Below are positions 20,001-28,637 of a stretch of DNA of 64,000 bases, piece by piece (position 1 is the first letter of the stretch; each line of letters starts with the position of its first letter). The position numbers and the translations under genes were made by a program. Below the pieces are notes generated by a model, which saw only the letters and a list, made by a program, of their open reading frames with translations, searched no databases and was not told where the DNA came from. This DNA is from an uncultured Clostridia bacterium (GTDB lineage Bacteria > Bacillota > Clostridia > UBA1381), in NCBI GenBank assembly GCA_947626135.1, contig CANQQZ010000004.1, positions 62,001-126,000 of the forward strand. Reading direction: 5' to 3'.

Positions 20001-21263
20001 ATATTGGACGACAACGGCAATCCGGTTAAGTTTGAAGCGGAAGACGTGACGGCGGCAACCACATCGCAGGGCGTTACGGCCGGCAGCGCTGTAAAGAATG
20101 GCGAAACAGCTGAAATAGACGTAACGATTTCGGCAGACTTTGCCATAGATCAAAATAAGGCCGTTGATGTTCCTATCGAGGTTACTGTCGGCTCTACCAA
20201 GGTTACTCATACAATCGGCGTATATTCGTATGATTTTTATGAGAATGTGAAGAACAACAAGACGACGGCGGCATTTGACGGCGTTGTCGGAGAGCTTGCC
20301 GGCAAGGCTTGTATAGGAATGCCCACGGGCGGCTCGACTTCGACGTTCACGCTGCCTTCACCGGTCGCTCTCGATGAAGAAAAGACAATCACATACATCG
20401 CGGCAGGCGGCGGAACAGACGGTAAAATGTGCGGACAGCCGAGATGCCTTGAGTTTTACGATTCGGCAGGCAATAAGGTTATAAACGAGGTTATCGGCTA
20501 CAGCTGGGGCACCCTCACCGTAGGCGGCACTGTAAAGGGAGACTCTATAGCTGACGGAACAAACTTTGACAATGCCGTAGTTTTAGGCAAGTGGACCGAT
20601 CCCGTTACAATCACAATAAAGACCGATGGAACAGGAACGGTTACGTGGGGCGGCACAACGGCGAATATTACAATTAACCCGGAAGCGGCAAACATCGCTT
20701 CAATCAAGCTGGTTTCAAGCTCCGGCGCGCCCGCTTTCGATGCGAGAGGACTCGGAATTACCGAAATTACGATATCCGAGCCGTCAGCCGAGCCGTCAAT
20801 CGAGCCGACTATCGAGCCGTCAATTGAACCAACGGTTGAGCCGACAGTTGAGCCGACAGTTGAGCCGTCAGCCGAGCCGACGGTTGAGCCGTCAATCGAG
20901 CCGACAATTGAACCGACAGTCGAGCCCTCGGAGACAGCCACGCCTGTTCCCGAGGATAAAATAGAGGTCGTGGACGACGCATTCAGCGTAGACGATTCGG
21001 GTAAGGCGGCGGCAACGGTCAAGAACAACAACGAGGACGGCAGACCCGTAACCGTTTCCATTATGAGCGCGCTGTACGATGAAAACGGAGCGCTTGTAAA
21101 GGTAGAGTTCGTGTCCAAGACGATCGAGCCCGGCGCCGAGGCTGCTCTCGAAACCCCGGGACAGCTCACCGGGGAAGGCGATATAAAGGCGTTCCTCTGG
21201 AACATGCTCGGCTACAGACCGATCGTTCCGGAACCGGCTACGCCGGATACGCCGGAGGCTTAA
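17010..21263 (+). CDS. Large secreted multidomain rhamnogalacturonan acetylesterase (CE12, SGNH hydrolase) with beta-domains, Pro/Glu/Thr/Ser linker and C-terminal domain
   Basis: Signal peptide; [91 protein letters not shown] repeat domain; (EPxx)n linker. Confidence 0.88.
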   Translation: MKKSIKKILALIASASLAATMITAFPTVTNAVETTPLFDGDTVEKEWKFDFGAKEATPEDGYTLVTPDMHYAKGGTAEYGFLGTAENDWLDQGNRYDGFGTQKGQKIELGAGGGTGEKDAIGAIGAGGTDANAGKDSYGNAADKYYPVRFALKAADDAYYRVSVTVTTFDQANNATVSLYTERKHPIFTNETITAGETKTVKFSVRPTPIYYQKSDPQGNIPDEMVNIAVVGENSALASVVIQKVQEYPVFWVLGDSTVTDGNCSLPFFPLQNYTGVGTGLTKYLPSNIAMVNEGEGGLNAGDSLHFNMVKDRIKKGDYLYVEYGHNHKDDGPSGYKECLPKYLEACNSAKGGKANLIIVSPIERITEWDSETSKYTHSLAGFATTGQQYVEGKIAEGTDNIAYVDLNTYSLNFYNTIVASKSNDPNAIKFYFQTGKGAGTDTTHPNDAGAENLAYEFIKAAQARRDAGGTNASEKAVLEGFLGTSAESKLTDETPNLVADEITSGKLGGDAWPTYYPPINFSYPVAIDNVVFDDTGKIQQVDVTTQLCQKDEVTVMDSYGIVVITVTGSDGREKGRILATAQVDNSTGFGPQTITKFNDKDITLTDGDTYSAIVYKAEDKGEAAGGLQIYTDEEGNKVAYSSVYTPDDITKTVMHESFEFDGVDYSTGEVKLSDHGWALGGSGGNTVVLKEFGGSEEDDTPTTKYADVATDGAKKNGSANQGSFYLTRSFDKTGDAVNEIGTTGKYVISMDMKYVSGGGVNIRLASGINDKNLAGTQSLGLFTVNSEGKVTANGKTITDPISPISFSKVKYILDMDKGTASMSIAGCDPVDLGAIPNYDGEGTEISPSKLDSFVFDSSKVAFNIQVKNITVAELKQEKLPDYTLTVASNDGTKGSVQIVQEPAAEAPVTATTAPLNTVVTAKAEATTNNVFVSWNEGDTVVSKDAEYTFRLRKNRDLTAVFALQQYADAAKSFKTESDKQLVKAGTEQVVKVTVSDILDDNGNPVKFEAEDVTAATTSQGVTAGSAVKNGETAEIDVTISADFAIDQNKAVDVPIEVTVGSTKVTHTIGVYSYDFYENVKNNKTTAAFDGVVGELAGKACIGMPTGGSTSTFTLPSPVALDEEKTITYIAAGGGTDGKMCGQPRCLEFYDSAGNKVINEVIGYSWGTLTVGGTVKGDSIADGTNFDNAVVLGKWTDPVTITIKTDGTGTVTWGGTTANITINPEAANIASIKLVSSSGAPAFDARGLGITEITISEPSAEPSIEPTIEPSIEPTVEPTVEPTVEPSAEPTVEPSIEPTIEPTVEPSETATPVPEDKIEVVDDAFSVDDSGKAAATVKNNNEDGRPVTVSIMSALYDENGALVKVEFVSKTIEPGAEAALETPGQLTGEGDIKAFLWNMLGYRPIVPEPATPDTPEA
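20778..20932 (+). repeat. 12-bp period tandem coding repeat (E-P-S/T-[AIV])n linker
   Basis: Protein [51 protein letters not shown]. Confidence 0.95.
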
Positions 21264-21360
21264 GCCTCCGGCTCACCCGCCCGACACCCGGGTCGGGTCA
21301 CGCCTTAACAGACGTAAAATGCGCGCCTGACCGTTACGGCGGCAGCGCGTCGAGTCAATA

Positions 21361-21394
21361 AAAAAATCAGGTTCGGAAACGAACCTGATTTTTT
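21361..21394. terminator. Bidirectional terminator between convergent CDSs
   Basis: AAAAAATCAGGTTCG-GAAA-CGAACCTGATTTTTT. Confidence 0.9.
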
Positions 21395-21412
21395 ATATAC
21401 GTTAATTAAATT

Positions 21413-22549
21413 TTACTGCTCCGCATTCTGAGCGTCCGCGCTGTCAGCCGCCGCGCCGTCAGCGCTTTCGTCAGCCGCCGTGTCGTCAGCCGCCGTGTCA
21501 TCGGCTTCCTCTGCCGGCTCGTTTTCAGCCTTCTTACGCTCTATCTCCGTCTGTCTGTTTGCCTCGTCAACGGCGTTGCGGACCTCCTTCCACTTTGTGT
21601 CGCCCGTAACCTCGTCGCCGAAGCCGAATTCCTCCTTGAACGACTTGACAGCCTCGCCGTCACCAGTGTCGCCTACGTAATCAGAAACCTTGATCTCACC
21701 CTGAACAACGCCCCAGAGCGTGTCCTCAGTGATCTCCTCGCCGTCCTCGGTCGTGTCGGGGATATGAAGGATATCCTTCATCGACGCGAAATCCAATCCG
21801 TACATCTCTCCGTAGTTCTTCGCCGGAAGCATGTACATAGCCGCCATTTCGTTCGTGCTCGCGGGCATATCCTCGGGCATTCCGAACTGATCCTTGAAGT
21901 CAGCAACGCTCATTCCCATGCTCTCCGCGATATCGCCTATCGTGTTGCCCGTCACATCGACGTAACCCATGTGGTTATACTTATTGACAAGCTTCGGCAG
22001 CCAGCCGCCGTAGCTGTTCACACGGACGCCGCCGTCCGAGCCGCGGCTGACAAAGCCGCTTAATACTATGCCGCCCACGATTATGACTGCGCCGGCGATT
22101 ATACCGGCAACCCTGAGCTTCTTGTTTCTGTCCGCCTTCTTCCTGGCGTCCTGCGCGTCGCGTTCCGCGAGCGCCTCAGCCACGGCGCGGTCAACCTCGG
22201 ACATTTCCTCCGGAGCCTGAGCCTCCTGAGCCGGTTCGTCCTCGCCGCCGTCTATGGCGTCCTTAACCGCGTCTGCCGCGTCCTCCGCCTTTTCCTTAAC
22301 GCCGTCTATGATATCCTCAGCGGTTTCCTTGATATCCTCAACGATCTCCTGAGCCGTTTCCTTTATCTCCTCCGCTATGTCCTCCGCTTTTTCCTTGATG
22401 CCTTCCGCTATGTTCTCAGCGCCCTCAGCCGCGTTTTCCACGGCGTCCTTAACCGCGTCTGCCGCGTCCTCCGCCTTTTCCTTTATCTCCTCCGCAGCGC
22501 CCTGCTCCGCCTGCCCGGAGATTTCGTTTAAATTTTTTTCGTCTGCCAT
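21413..22549 (-). CDS. Membrane protein of unknown function: acidic amphipathic-repeat N-terminus, one TM, extracellular helical modules
   Basis: IKEKAEDAADAVKDAVENAAEGAENIAEGIKEKAEDIAEEIKE...; TM LRVAGIIAGAVIIVGGIVLSGF; paralogous ectodomain to 22583-23260. Confidence 0.8.
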   Translation of the reverse strand: MADEKNLNEISGQAEQGAAEEIKEKAEDAADAVKDAVENAAEGAENIAEGIKEKAEDIAEEIKETAQEIVEDIKETAEDIIDGVKEKAEDAADAVKDAIDGGEDEPAQEAQAPEEMSEVDRAVAEALAERDAQDARKKADRNKKLRVAGIIAGAVIIVGGIVLSGFVSRGSDGGVRVNSYGGWLPKLVNKYNHMGYVDVTGNTIGDIAESMGMSVADFKDQFGMPEDMPASTNEMAAMYMLPAKNYGEMYGLDFASMKDILHIPDTTEDGEEITEDTLWGVVQGEIKVSDYVGDTGDGEAVKSFKEEFGFGDEVTGDTKWKEVRNAVDEANRQTEIERKKAENEPAEEADDTAADDTAADESADGAAADSADAQNAEQ

Positions 22550-22582
22550 TTTTTATTTCCTTCCTAAAATAAATTTTTTACA

Positions 22583-23260
22583 TTATTCAGCCGTTTCCGA
22601 GTCTTCCGTGTCGGCTGACGCGTCACCCTCCGCGTCGGCTTCCGCCGGCTCGGGTGAATTTACCGGACCTTTGTCCATCATCGCCTCGACGGCGTCGTTC
22701 GCCTGCGCCATCGTCATATCAGCCGTGATCTCACTCGTGTCATAGCCGAAGGATTTATACTGCTCGATAAGATCGTTAAATTCATCCTCGCCCATAAACT
22801 TTGAAAGCGTGAGCTTATCCTGGACATCGCTCCAGAGCGTGTCCTTTGTTATGCCCAAATCTCCGGCGCCCCATTCGTTGAGCTTTGCCTCGACATCCGT
22901 GGTCTCTCCGGAATTTTCATCGCTGAACTTATAATAGTTCTCGACTGTCATATGGTTAGCCATTTCATCAAGAGTCGCCGTGTCCTTAAGGTCGCCCGAA
23001 AGCTCAAGACCGTATTGAGCAACGTAATCCTCCGAGCTCATTCCGGCGTTCGACGCCATATAGCGTATCGTAGCCTCCTGCTCTCCGTTTTGTATCGCGG
23101 TCGTCTCCGCTTCGATCGCCGCCTGCTTTACGTTCTCCGAAATCTTGCCGTATGTAGCAAATACGGCAAGCGCAAGTACCGCCGCTATAACAAGCACAAT
23201 GATAGCCGTAAGCGTTTTCTCAAATGACGTCATCCTCTTTTTGGGTGTATTTTTAGCCAT
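22583..23260 (-). CDS. Membrane protein of unknown function, paralog of 21413-22549
   Basis: Single TM; TIRYMASNAGMSSEDYVAQYGL...ITKDTLWSDVQDKLTLSKFMGEDEF aligns with TIGDIAESMGMSVADFKDQFGM...ITEDTLWGVVQGEIKVSDYVGDTGD. Confidence 0.8.
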   Translation of the reverse strand: MAKNTPKKRMTSFEKTLTAIIVLVIAAVLALAVFATYGKISENVKQAAIEAETTAIQNGEQEATIRYMASNAGMSSEDYVAQYGLELSGDLKDTATLDEMANHMTVENYYKFSDENSGETTDVEAKLNEWGAGDLGITKDTLWSDVQDKLTLSKFMGEDEFNDLIEQYKSFGYDTSEITADMTMAQANDAVEAMMDKGPVNSPEPAEADAEGDASADTEDSETAE

Positions 23261-23429
23261 GTTTTAACTCCTTTCATTTGTCAGCGCGGTTTCCCCGCGT
23301 TTAAACATCTAATATACTATACCACTTTACAAACGAAAAATCAACCTAATTTTCATATTACATTTATTAATTTTTTGTTAATAGCGCAAGCGCCGCTGTT
23401 TTTATACTGTTCCCGCCGGACATGCGTAA

Positions 23430-24641
23430 TCAGTCCGACAGACTGTCTATCGCCGCCCGCAGCTGCGGGTCCTCGTCATGCGGAACGCTCGACGCGTAAT
23501 ACATCGCGTATTCCTCCGGCATTTCAACCGTTTTATCAGGCTCGATCCCTATATCGTGTATACATTTTCCCGCAGGCGTAAAATACCTCGCGACCGTAAG
23601 CGAAAGCCCCGAGCCGTCGTAAAACGGCATGACGTTCTGCACTATGCCCTTTCCGTAGCTTTTCGTTCCGATAATCTCCGCCGCGCCGTAATCCTTCAGC
23701 GCGCCCGTAAGCACCTCCGACGCGCTCGCGCTGCTGCCGTTAATAAGCACGGCAATGGGGATCCCCAGCGCCGCCTCGTCCGAGGAATACGTGTCGCGGT
23801 CCCCGTTTTTGTATTCTATATATGTTATTGTTCCCTCCGGCAGCAGCATATCGGCTATATTGCACACGACGCTGAGCTCTCCGCCCGGGTTGTCGCGCAA
23901 ATCTATTATCATTTTTTTCATGCCCTCGCCGCTGAGCCGTTCAACGGTTTCCTTAAATTCCGTGTATGTGTCGCGCCCTCCGGTCTGCGCCGCGGCGTTA
24001 AATCCCGAAATGCGCACCAGCGCTATCTCATCGTCAAGCATCTCGCCCGAAACGGAATCCATCTCTATATGTCCGCGCGTAACCTCGATATCCTGCTCCT
24101 CTTTGCCGCGCCGTATTGTTATAACGACGTTTGTTCCCTCCTCGCCGTCCTTTATATGCGCCACGGCGTCGTTAAGTCTGCTGCCCGTATACGCCTCGCC
24201 GTCCACCTTCACGAGTATATCCGCGGGCAGAATACCGGCGGCATACGCGGGACTGTTCTCAAATGTCGAAACGACCTCTATCTCGTCGTTTTCATTCACC
24301 GATACTACCACGCCTATTCCCGTGTATTCATCGGAAATCGCGTCGATGTAATCGGTAAATTCCGCGCGCGTGTAATAATGCGTGTATGGCTCGCCGAGCG
24401 ACTCGACCATCCCGCTTATCGCCGATTCCGTAAGAGAGTTTTTGTCATAATCGTAAAGATACATTGTATCAAGGCATGACTCGACCGTGTTGATTTTGTT
24501 TATCAGATTTTCCTCCTCTGTCCTCGACGGCAAAAATGCCGCCAAATGCTTATCCACATAATTTACCGCGTTAGCCGTTACAAACGCCGTCACCGCGGCT
24601 GTTATAACAGCCGTAAGCGCTATCTTTGATTTCGTTCCCAA
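23430..24641 (-). CDS. S41 family C-terminal processing peptidase (CtpA-like), TTG start
   Basis: PDZ (YTGIGVVVSVNENDEIEVVSTFENSPAYAAGILPADILVKVDGE); IDLRDNPGGELSVVCNIAD; LINGSSASASEVLTGALKDYGAAEIIGTKSYGKG. Confidence 0.95.
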   Translation of the reverse strand: MGTKSKIALTAVITAAVTAFVTANAVNYVDKHLAAFLPSRTEEENLINKINTVESCLDTMYLYDYDKNSLTESAISGMVESLGEPYTHYYTRAEFTDYIDAISDEYTGIGVVVSVNENDEIEVVSTFENSPAYAAGILPADILVKVDGEAYTGSRLNDAVAHIKDGEEGTNVVITIRRGKEEQDIEVTRGHIEMDSVSGEMLDDEIALVRISGFNAAAQTGGRDTYTEFKETVERLSGEGMKKMIIDLRDNPGGELSVVCNIADMLLPEGTITYIEYKNGDRDTYSSDEAALGIPIAVLINGSSASASEVLTGALKDYGAAEIIGTKSYGKGIVQNVMPFYDGSGLSLTVARYFTPAGKCIHDIGIEPDKTVEMPEEYAMYYASSVPHDEDPQLRAAIDSLSD

Positions 24642-24674
24642 ATTATTACCTCTCCCTTCCCTGCGATGCCGAAA

Positions 24675-24704
24675 ATATAAAACAAGCTGCCGCAGCGCGG
24701 CAGC
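24675..24704 (-). terminator. Terminator of PucR-family regulator
   Basis: Minus strand GCTGCCGC-gct-GCGGCAGC-TTGTTTTATATTTT. Confidence 0.7.
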
Positions 24705-24724
24705 CCCGTATCCTCTTAATCATG

Positions 24725-25813
24725 TCAGATCTTCATTGGGTTGGCTTCCAGATACTTATAGACCATCATCGCCACTTTAAATACAATCGCCTGGTCGAAT
24801 TTTCTCAAATCCAGCCCCGTCAGCTTATAAATCTTTTCGAGCCTGTAAACAAGCGTGTTTCTGTGAACGAACAGCTGGCGCGAGGTCTCGCTTACATTAA
24901 GATCGTTTTCAAAAAATTTGTTTATTGTAAGAATCGTTTCCTCGTCAAGCGTTTCAATGGAGCCCTTGCGGAAAACCTCCTTCAGGAACAAATCGCAAAG
25001 GCGTATCGGAAGCTGGTAAATAAGTCTGCCGATACCGAGATTGTCGTAATTTAAAATGCTTTTTTCCTCGCTGAACACCTGTCCTACCTCAATCGCCACC
25101 TGCGCCTCCTTATACGACGCGTTTAACGCGTCAATATTCGGAGCGACGGAGCCCAGACCTATCAGGACCTGGCTCATGCTTTCCGCATTTACCGTATTTA
25201 AAATCATCTGAGCCATATCCCCCATCTCCTTGGAGTCGGCGTTTTCGTTCATCTCCTTAACAAGAACTATGTCGCTTCCCTCAACGTTTATGACAAAATC
25301 CCTTTCCTTGTCGGGGAACATGTTGCGCACGACCTCATACACCGCGTTCTCCGACGGCTCCTTTATCACCTTAATGTAGAAAATCGCGCGGTAAATATCG
25401 GTATCGACATGGAGCTCGCGCGCCTTCTGATGCAAATCAAAGGCAAGAAGGTTATCAAAAAGTATATTCTGCATAAAGTTTGTCTTATCGTACTTTTCAT
25501 CGTAGTAATGGCGGACATTGATCGCGGCGACAGCAACGGCATTGCAGCAGTAACGCGAAACCTCGTCTATACCCTCCACGTAAACTATATATTTCGCATA
25601 CGGGTCATTGGACATAAGCCTTACCGTATAACCGCTCTTTAAAATCACCGAATCGCTGCTCACAGCAGCGTCGAGCAGCTCTGAGATAAGGTCGGGAGCA
25701 ATTTCCTCCCCCGCCCTGGCAAGTATCAGTCCCTTTGAATCGGCAATACCGAATTTCTTCGCAAACACCTCAGACATCTGAGTTACAATATTCTGAAACG
25801 CCTTACTAATCAT
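24725..25813 (-). CDS. PucR/CdaR-family transcriptional regulator
   Basis: C-terminal HTH NDLNVSETSRQLFVHRNTLVYRLEKIYKLTGLDLRKFDQAIVFKVAMMVYKYL; sugar-diacid-recognition-like N-terminus; start with GGAGGAAAGAAC upstream. Confidence 0.85.
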   Translation of the reverse strand: MISKAFQNIVTQMSEVFAKKFGIADSKGLILARAGEEIAPDLISELLDAAVSSDSVILKSGYTVRLMSNDPYAKYIVYVEGIDEVSRYCCNAVAVAAINVRHYYDEKYDKTNFMQNILFDNLLAFDLHQKARELHVDTDIYRAIFYIKVIKEPSENAVYEVVRNMFPDKERDFVINVEGSDIVLVKEMNENADSKEMGDMAQMILNTVNAESMSQVLIGLGSVAPNIDALNASYKEAQVAIEVGQVFSEEKSILNYDNLGIGRLIYQLPIRLCDLFLKEVFRKGSIETLDEETILTINKFFENDLNVSETSRQLFVHRNTLVYRLEKIYKLTGLDLRKFDQAIVFKVAMMVYKYLEANPMKI

Positions 25814-25977
25814 GTTCTTTCCTCCATCGTTTTTCACGCTAACACACGGCTTATTGCTGCGCTTACATCTGTACATAAAGAGCTTTATGCTTATTCTATA
25901 GTATTATACCTCATTTTACGATTAATTTCAAGTAAAATATGTCAATTTCATACAAATATTTGCGTAAGCATACGCTA

Positions 25978-26006
25978 TTGCGAAAATATTTAACGTGTGT
26001 TATAAT
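25978..26006 (+). promoter_or_regulatory. Promoter for radical SAM gene
   Basis: TTGCGA-17-TATAAT. Confidence 0.6.
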
Positions 26007-26031
26007 AGCCTGCTGAGGAGGGGCGGATAAT

Positions 26032-26922
26032 ATGGATTTGGGACACTGCGCGCTGTGTCCGCGGCATTGCGGCGCGGACAGGCGGAACGGGAAAACGGGC
26101 TTTTGCGGCGCGGACGACAGAATAAAAACGGCAAGAATCGCTCCGCATATGTGGGAGGAGCCGTGTATTTCCGGCAAAAACGGCTCCGGCGCCGTTTTCT
26201 TCTCTCACTGCACAATGAAATGCGTATTCTGCCAAAACAGAAAAATCAACCATAACGGAAACGGATATTATATAACAAGAGAGGAGCTCGCGGAGGAAAT
26301 GCTCCGGCTTCGCGACGCGGGCGTTCACAATATAAATCTCGTGACGCCCTCGCATTACGTTCCGCAAATCATCGGCGCTCTTGACACCGCCAGGGCGCGC
26401 GGTCTGTCGCTGCCGGTAATATACAACTGCGGAGGCTATGAAACGGAGGACACTATCAAAGCCCTCGACGGATATATTGACGTCTATATGCCTGATATGA
26501 AATACTTTGACGATCGTTATGCGATAAAATATTCCGCCGCCCCCGATTACTTCAAAACCTGCGCCGCCGCCATACGCGCCATGCTCTCACAGGTCGGCGT
26601 GAACCGGTTCGATAAAAACGGAATGATGACGCGCGGCGTGCTCGTCCGTCATATGCTTCTTCCCGGGCTTTTGCTTGACTCAAAGCGGGTCATTGACTAT
26701 CTTCACACAGCCTTCGGCAATGATATTTATATAAGCATTATGAGCCAGTACACGCCGTCGGGAGATTTGAAAAAATTCCCCGAGCTTAACAGAAAAATAA
26801 ACAAAAGAGCGTATGATGCGCTCGTAAACTACTGTGTAAAAACAGGAATAGAAAACGCGTTCGTGCAGGAGTCCTCGTCCGCCGATGCGGAATACATTCC
26901 GGATTTTTACGGGGATGAATGA
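26032..26922 (+). CDS. Radical SAM protein (pyruvate-formate-lyase-activating-enzyme-like)
   Basis: CALCPRHCGADRRNGKTGFCGA; FFSHCTMKCVFCQNRKINH (CxxxCxxC). Confidence 0.9.
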   Translation: MDLGHCALCPRHCGADRRNGKTGFCGADDRIKTARIAPHMWEEPCISGKNGSGAVFFSHCTMKCVFCQNRKINHNGNGYYITREELAEEMLRLRDAGVHNINLVTPSHYVPQIIGALDTARARGLSLPVIYNCGGYETEDTIKALDGYIDVYMPDMKYFDDRYAIKYSAAPDYFKTCAAAIRAMLSQVGVNRFDKNGMMTRGVLVRHMLLPGLLLDSKRVIDYLHTAFGNDIYISIMSQYTPSGDLKKFPELNRKINKRAYDALVNYCVKTGIENAFVQESSSADAEYIPDFYGDE

Positions 26923-27034
26923 AGCCATCGTTTTTTCCGGCGTCCGCTGTTCATTTTTTCGCTGCCGGTCATTTTGGCGCGCCGCGATAAAATCCGCCCT
27001 TTTCCGGGCGCGAATTTATAAAGCCGATGCCGGC

Positions 27035-27075
27035 AAAAAAGCGGGACAAAGACGCGCGGCGCGTCCTTATCCCGC
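27035..27075 (-). terminator. Terminator of CapA-like gene
   Basis: Minus strand GCGGGATAAGGACGCGCCGCGCGTCTTTGTCCCGC + TTTTTT. Confidence 0.75.
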
Positions 27076-27096
27076 AAAAGCATACTTGCGCATCAT

Positions 27097-27117
27097 GCCG
27101 CACGGGCGGCTTTTTTT
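27097..27117 (+). terminator. Terminator of radical SAM transcript
   Basis: GCCGC-acgg-GCGGC-TTTTTTT. Confidence 0.7.
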
Positions 27118-28198
27118 ATTCGAACTTTAAATTCAGCGGTGCTATCGCGTCGGTCCGCTCGGTGAGCTTTTCAATAATCCTTTCGCGGTCGGCGCCCTGC
27201 GCCGGCGTGGGCTGATAGTCGTTGTACTCTCCGGTTGACGAAATCATGCATGGAATAAACGAAATGTCGTCATTATCAATATATGCGCCCTTTTCATCGG
27301 TTGAGATGACCGCCCGCACAATTACCGTATCCTTATCCGCCGGGTTCGTATTTCCGCCGAAGCAGAAATTCCCAAGGCTGTATACTATATATCTTCCGTT
27401 ATATTTTTCCACGCCCTGAAGCACATGCGGGTGCGACCCGAGCACCAAATCCGCGCCGGCGTCTATTGCCGCGTGAGCCATCTCCGTCTGGTCGGCGCCC
27501 GGCTCCGTATCCTTTTCTATACCCCAGTGAATGTACAGAATGACTATCTGCGCTCCGTTTATTTTCGCGCGGCGTATGCATTCCTCCATTTGCGCCGCGT
27601 CGTCGGGATTTAAGGCGTTTATTCCGACGAGAGCAATTTTTACGCCGTTTATCATGGGAGATGCTATACTCATGCCATTAAACGCAAAAATACCGGCGTT
27701 TGTCAAAGCCGAGGCTGTGTCCGTCAGAGAAACCTCGCCGTAGTCGCCCGAGTGATTGTTCGCAAGACTCGCGGCTTCCACGCTTGACGATGTGAGTATG
27801 TTAACATACTCCGGATCTCCTCTGAACGCGAAGGTCTTTTCCTGCCGCTCGCCGCGGTTGGAGAGGGTTCCCTCAAAATTCACGACAGTCAGATCGTCGG
27901 AGGCGAAGATGTCCGCGACGTTCCTGAAAAAATAGCCGTAATCTCCGCCCAGCTCCTCAACCTTGCTCTCAAAGCTGCCCTCCGCCGGCGTCGTTATATC
28001 CGTCGCGAGCGTGCAGTCGCCGACAGCGGTGAGCGTAAACTGCCCCGAATCGGGCTCGGGCGCTGCGTCCGCCTGCTCGCCCGCCGCTCCGCGTTCGGCA
28101 AGCAGCCGCCCGTGCCGCGCGTTTATAGCCGACACCGAGACCGCCGCCGCGAATAATATTATTGCTATAATTAAAAGCGTTCCTCGTTTGCTTCTCAT
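27116..28198 (-). CDS. CapA family protein (PgsA/metallophosphatase-like), membrane anchored
   Basis: FTLTAVGDCTLATDI; VVNFEGTLSNRGE; SLANNHSGDYGEVSLTDT; LGSHPHVLQGVEKYNGRYIVYSLGNFCFGG. Confidence 0.9.
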   Translation of the reverse strand: MRSKRGTLLIIAIILFAAAVSVSAINARHGRLLAERGAAGEQADAAPEPDSGQFTLTAVGDCTLATDITTPAEGSFESKVEELGGDYGYFFRNVADIFASDDLTVVNFEGTLSNRGERQEKTFAFRGDPEYVNILTSSSVEAASLANNHSGDYGEVSLTDTASALTNAGIFAFNGMSIASPMINGVKIALVGINALNPDDAAQMEECIRRAKINGAQIVILYIHWGIEKDTEPGADQTEMAHAAIDAGADLVLGSHPHVLQGVEKYNGRYIVYSLGNFCFGGNTNPADKDTVIVRAVISTDEKGAYIDNDDISFIPCMISSTGEYNDYQPTPAQGADRERIIEKLTERTDAIAPLNLKFE

Positions 28199-28320
28199 GT
28201 TCTCCGCGTCCCTTCGTAATTATGAATAGATTTTACTATATGTTTCCCGAATTGTCAAGATACGGCGGATACAGTGTTTTTTCGCCCGAATCAAAAAAAC
28301 ATACAAATTTTGCGAAGATG

Positions 28321-28349
28321 TTGAAAATTTGATTTTTTTATGGTATATT
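28321..28349 (+). promoter_or_regulatory. Promoter for PspC-domain gene
   Basis: TTGAAA-17-TATATT. Confidence 0.6.
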
Positions 28350-28386
28350 ATAATATGTAATAACATTTATGGGAGGGATTCCGGTT

Positions 28387-28572
28387 ATGAAGCGGCTGTA
28401 TAAAAGCAGGACAAATAAAATGATATGCGGCGTATGCGGAGGAATAGCCGAATATTTTAATGTTGACCCGACGCTGATACGTCTGGGCGTGGCGGCTATG
28501 ACGCTGTTCGTTCTCGGGACCACAATAATAGCATATATCATAGCTGCGATCATAATTCCCGAGCAGGGATAG
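28387..28572 (+). CDS. PspC domain-containing small membrane protein
   Basis: MKRLYKSRTNKMICGVCGGIAEYFNVDPTLIRLGVAAMTLF; GGGAGG before ATG. Confidence 0.92.
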   Translation: MKRLYKSRTNKMICGVCGGIAEYFNVDPTLIRLGVAAMTLFVLGTTIIAYIIAAIIIPEQG

Positions 28573-28606
28573 ATGTAAAAAAGCCGGTATGAATTGATAT
28601 AAATGC

Positions 28607-28637
28607 CAAACGGCGGCGAATCATTCGCCGCCGTTTG
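28607..28637. terminator. Inverted repeat/terminator shared by convergent pspC-like and GH28 genes, overlapping the GH28 stop codon
   Basis: CAAACGGCGGCGAA-tca-TTCGCCGCCGTTTG. Confidence 0.6.

Noticed and set aside
20778-20932. Possible CRISPR-like tandem repeat
   Set aside because: 12-bp period coding repeat in frame with the EPxx linker, no spacers.
20498-21205. 235-aa minus-strand ORF with (GST/GSIVGS) repeats
   Set aside because: Reverse-frame reading of the (EPxx)n linker repeat in the CE12 gene.
23478-24479. 333-aa plus-strand ORF opposite ctpA
   Set aside because: Antisense of a clear S41 peptidase; Arg/His-rich low-quality translation.
24549-24560. TTATCCACA (perfect DnaA box) in ctpA
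   Set aside because: Single occurrence inside coding sequence; consistent with chance.
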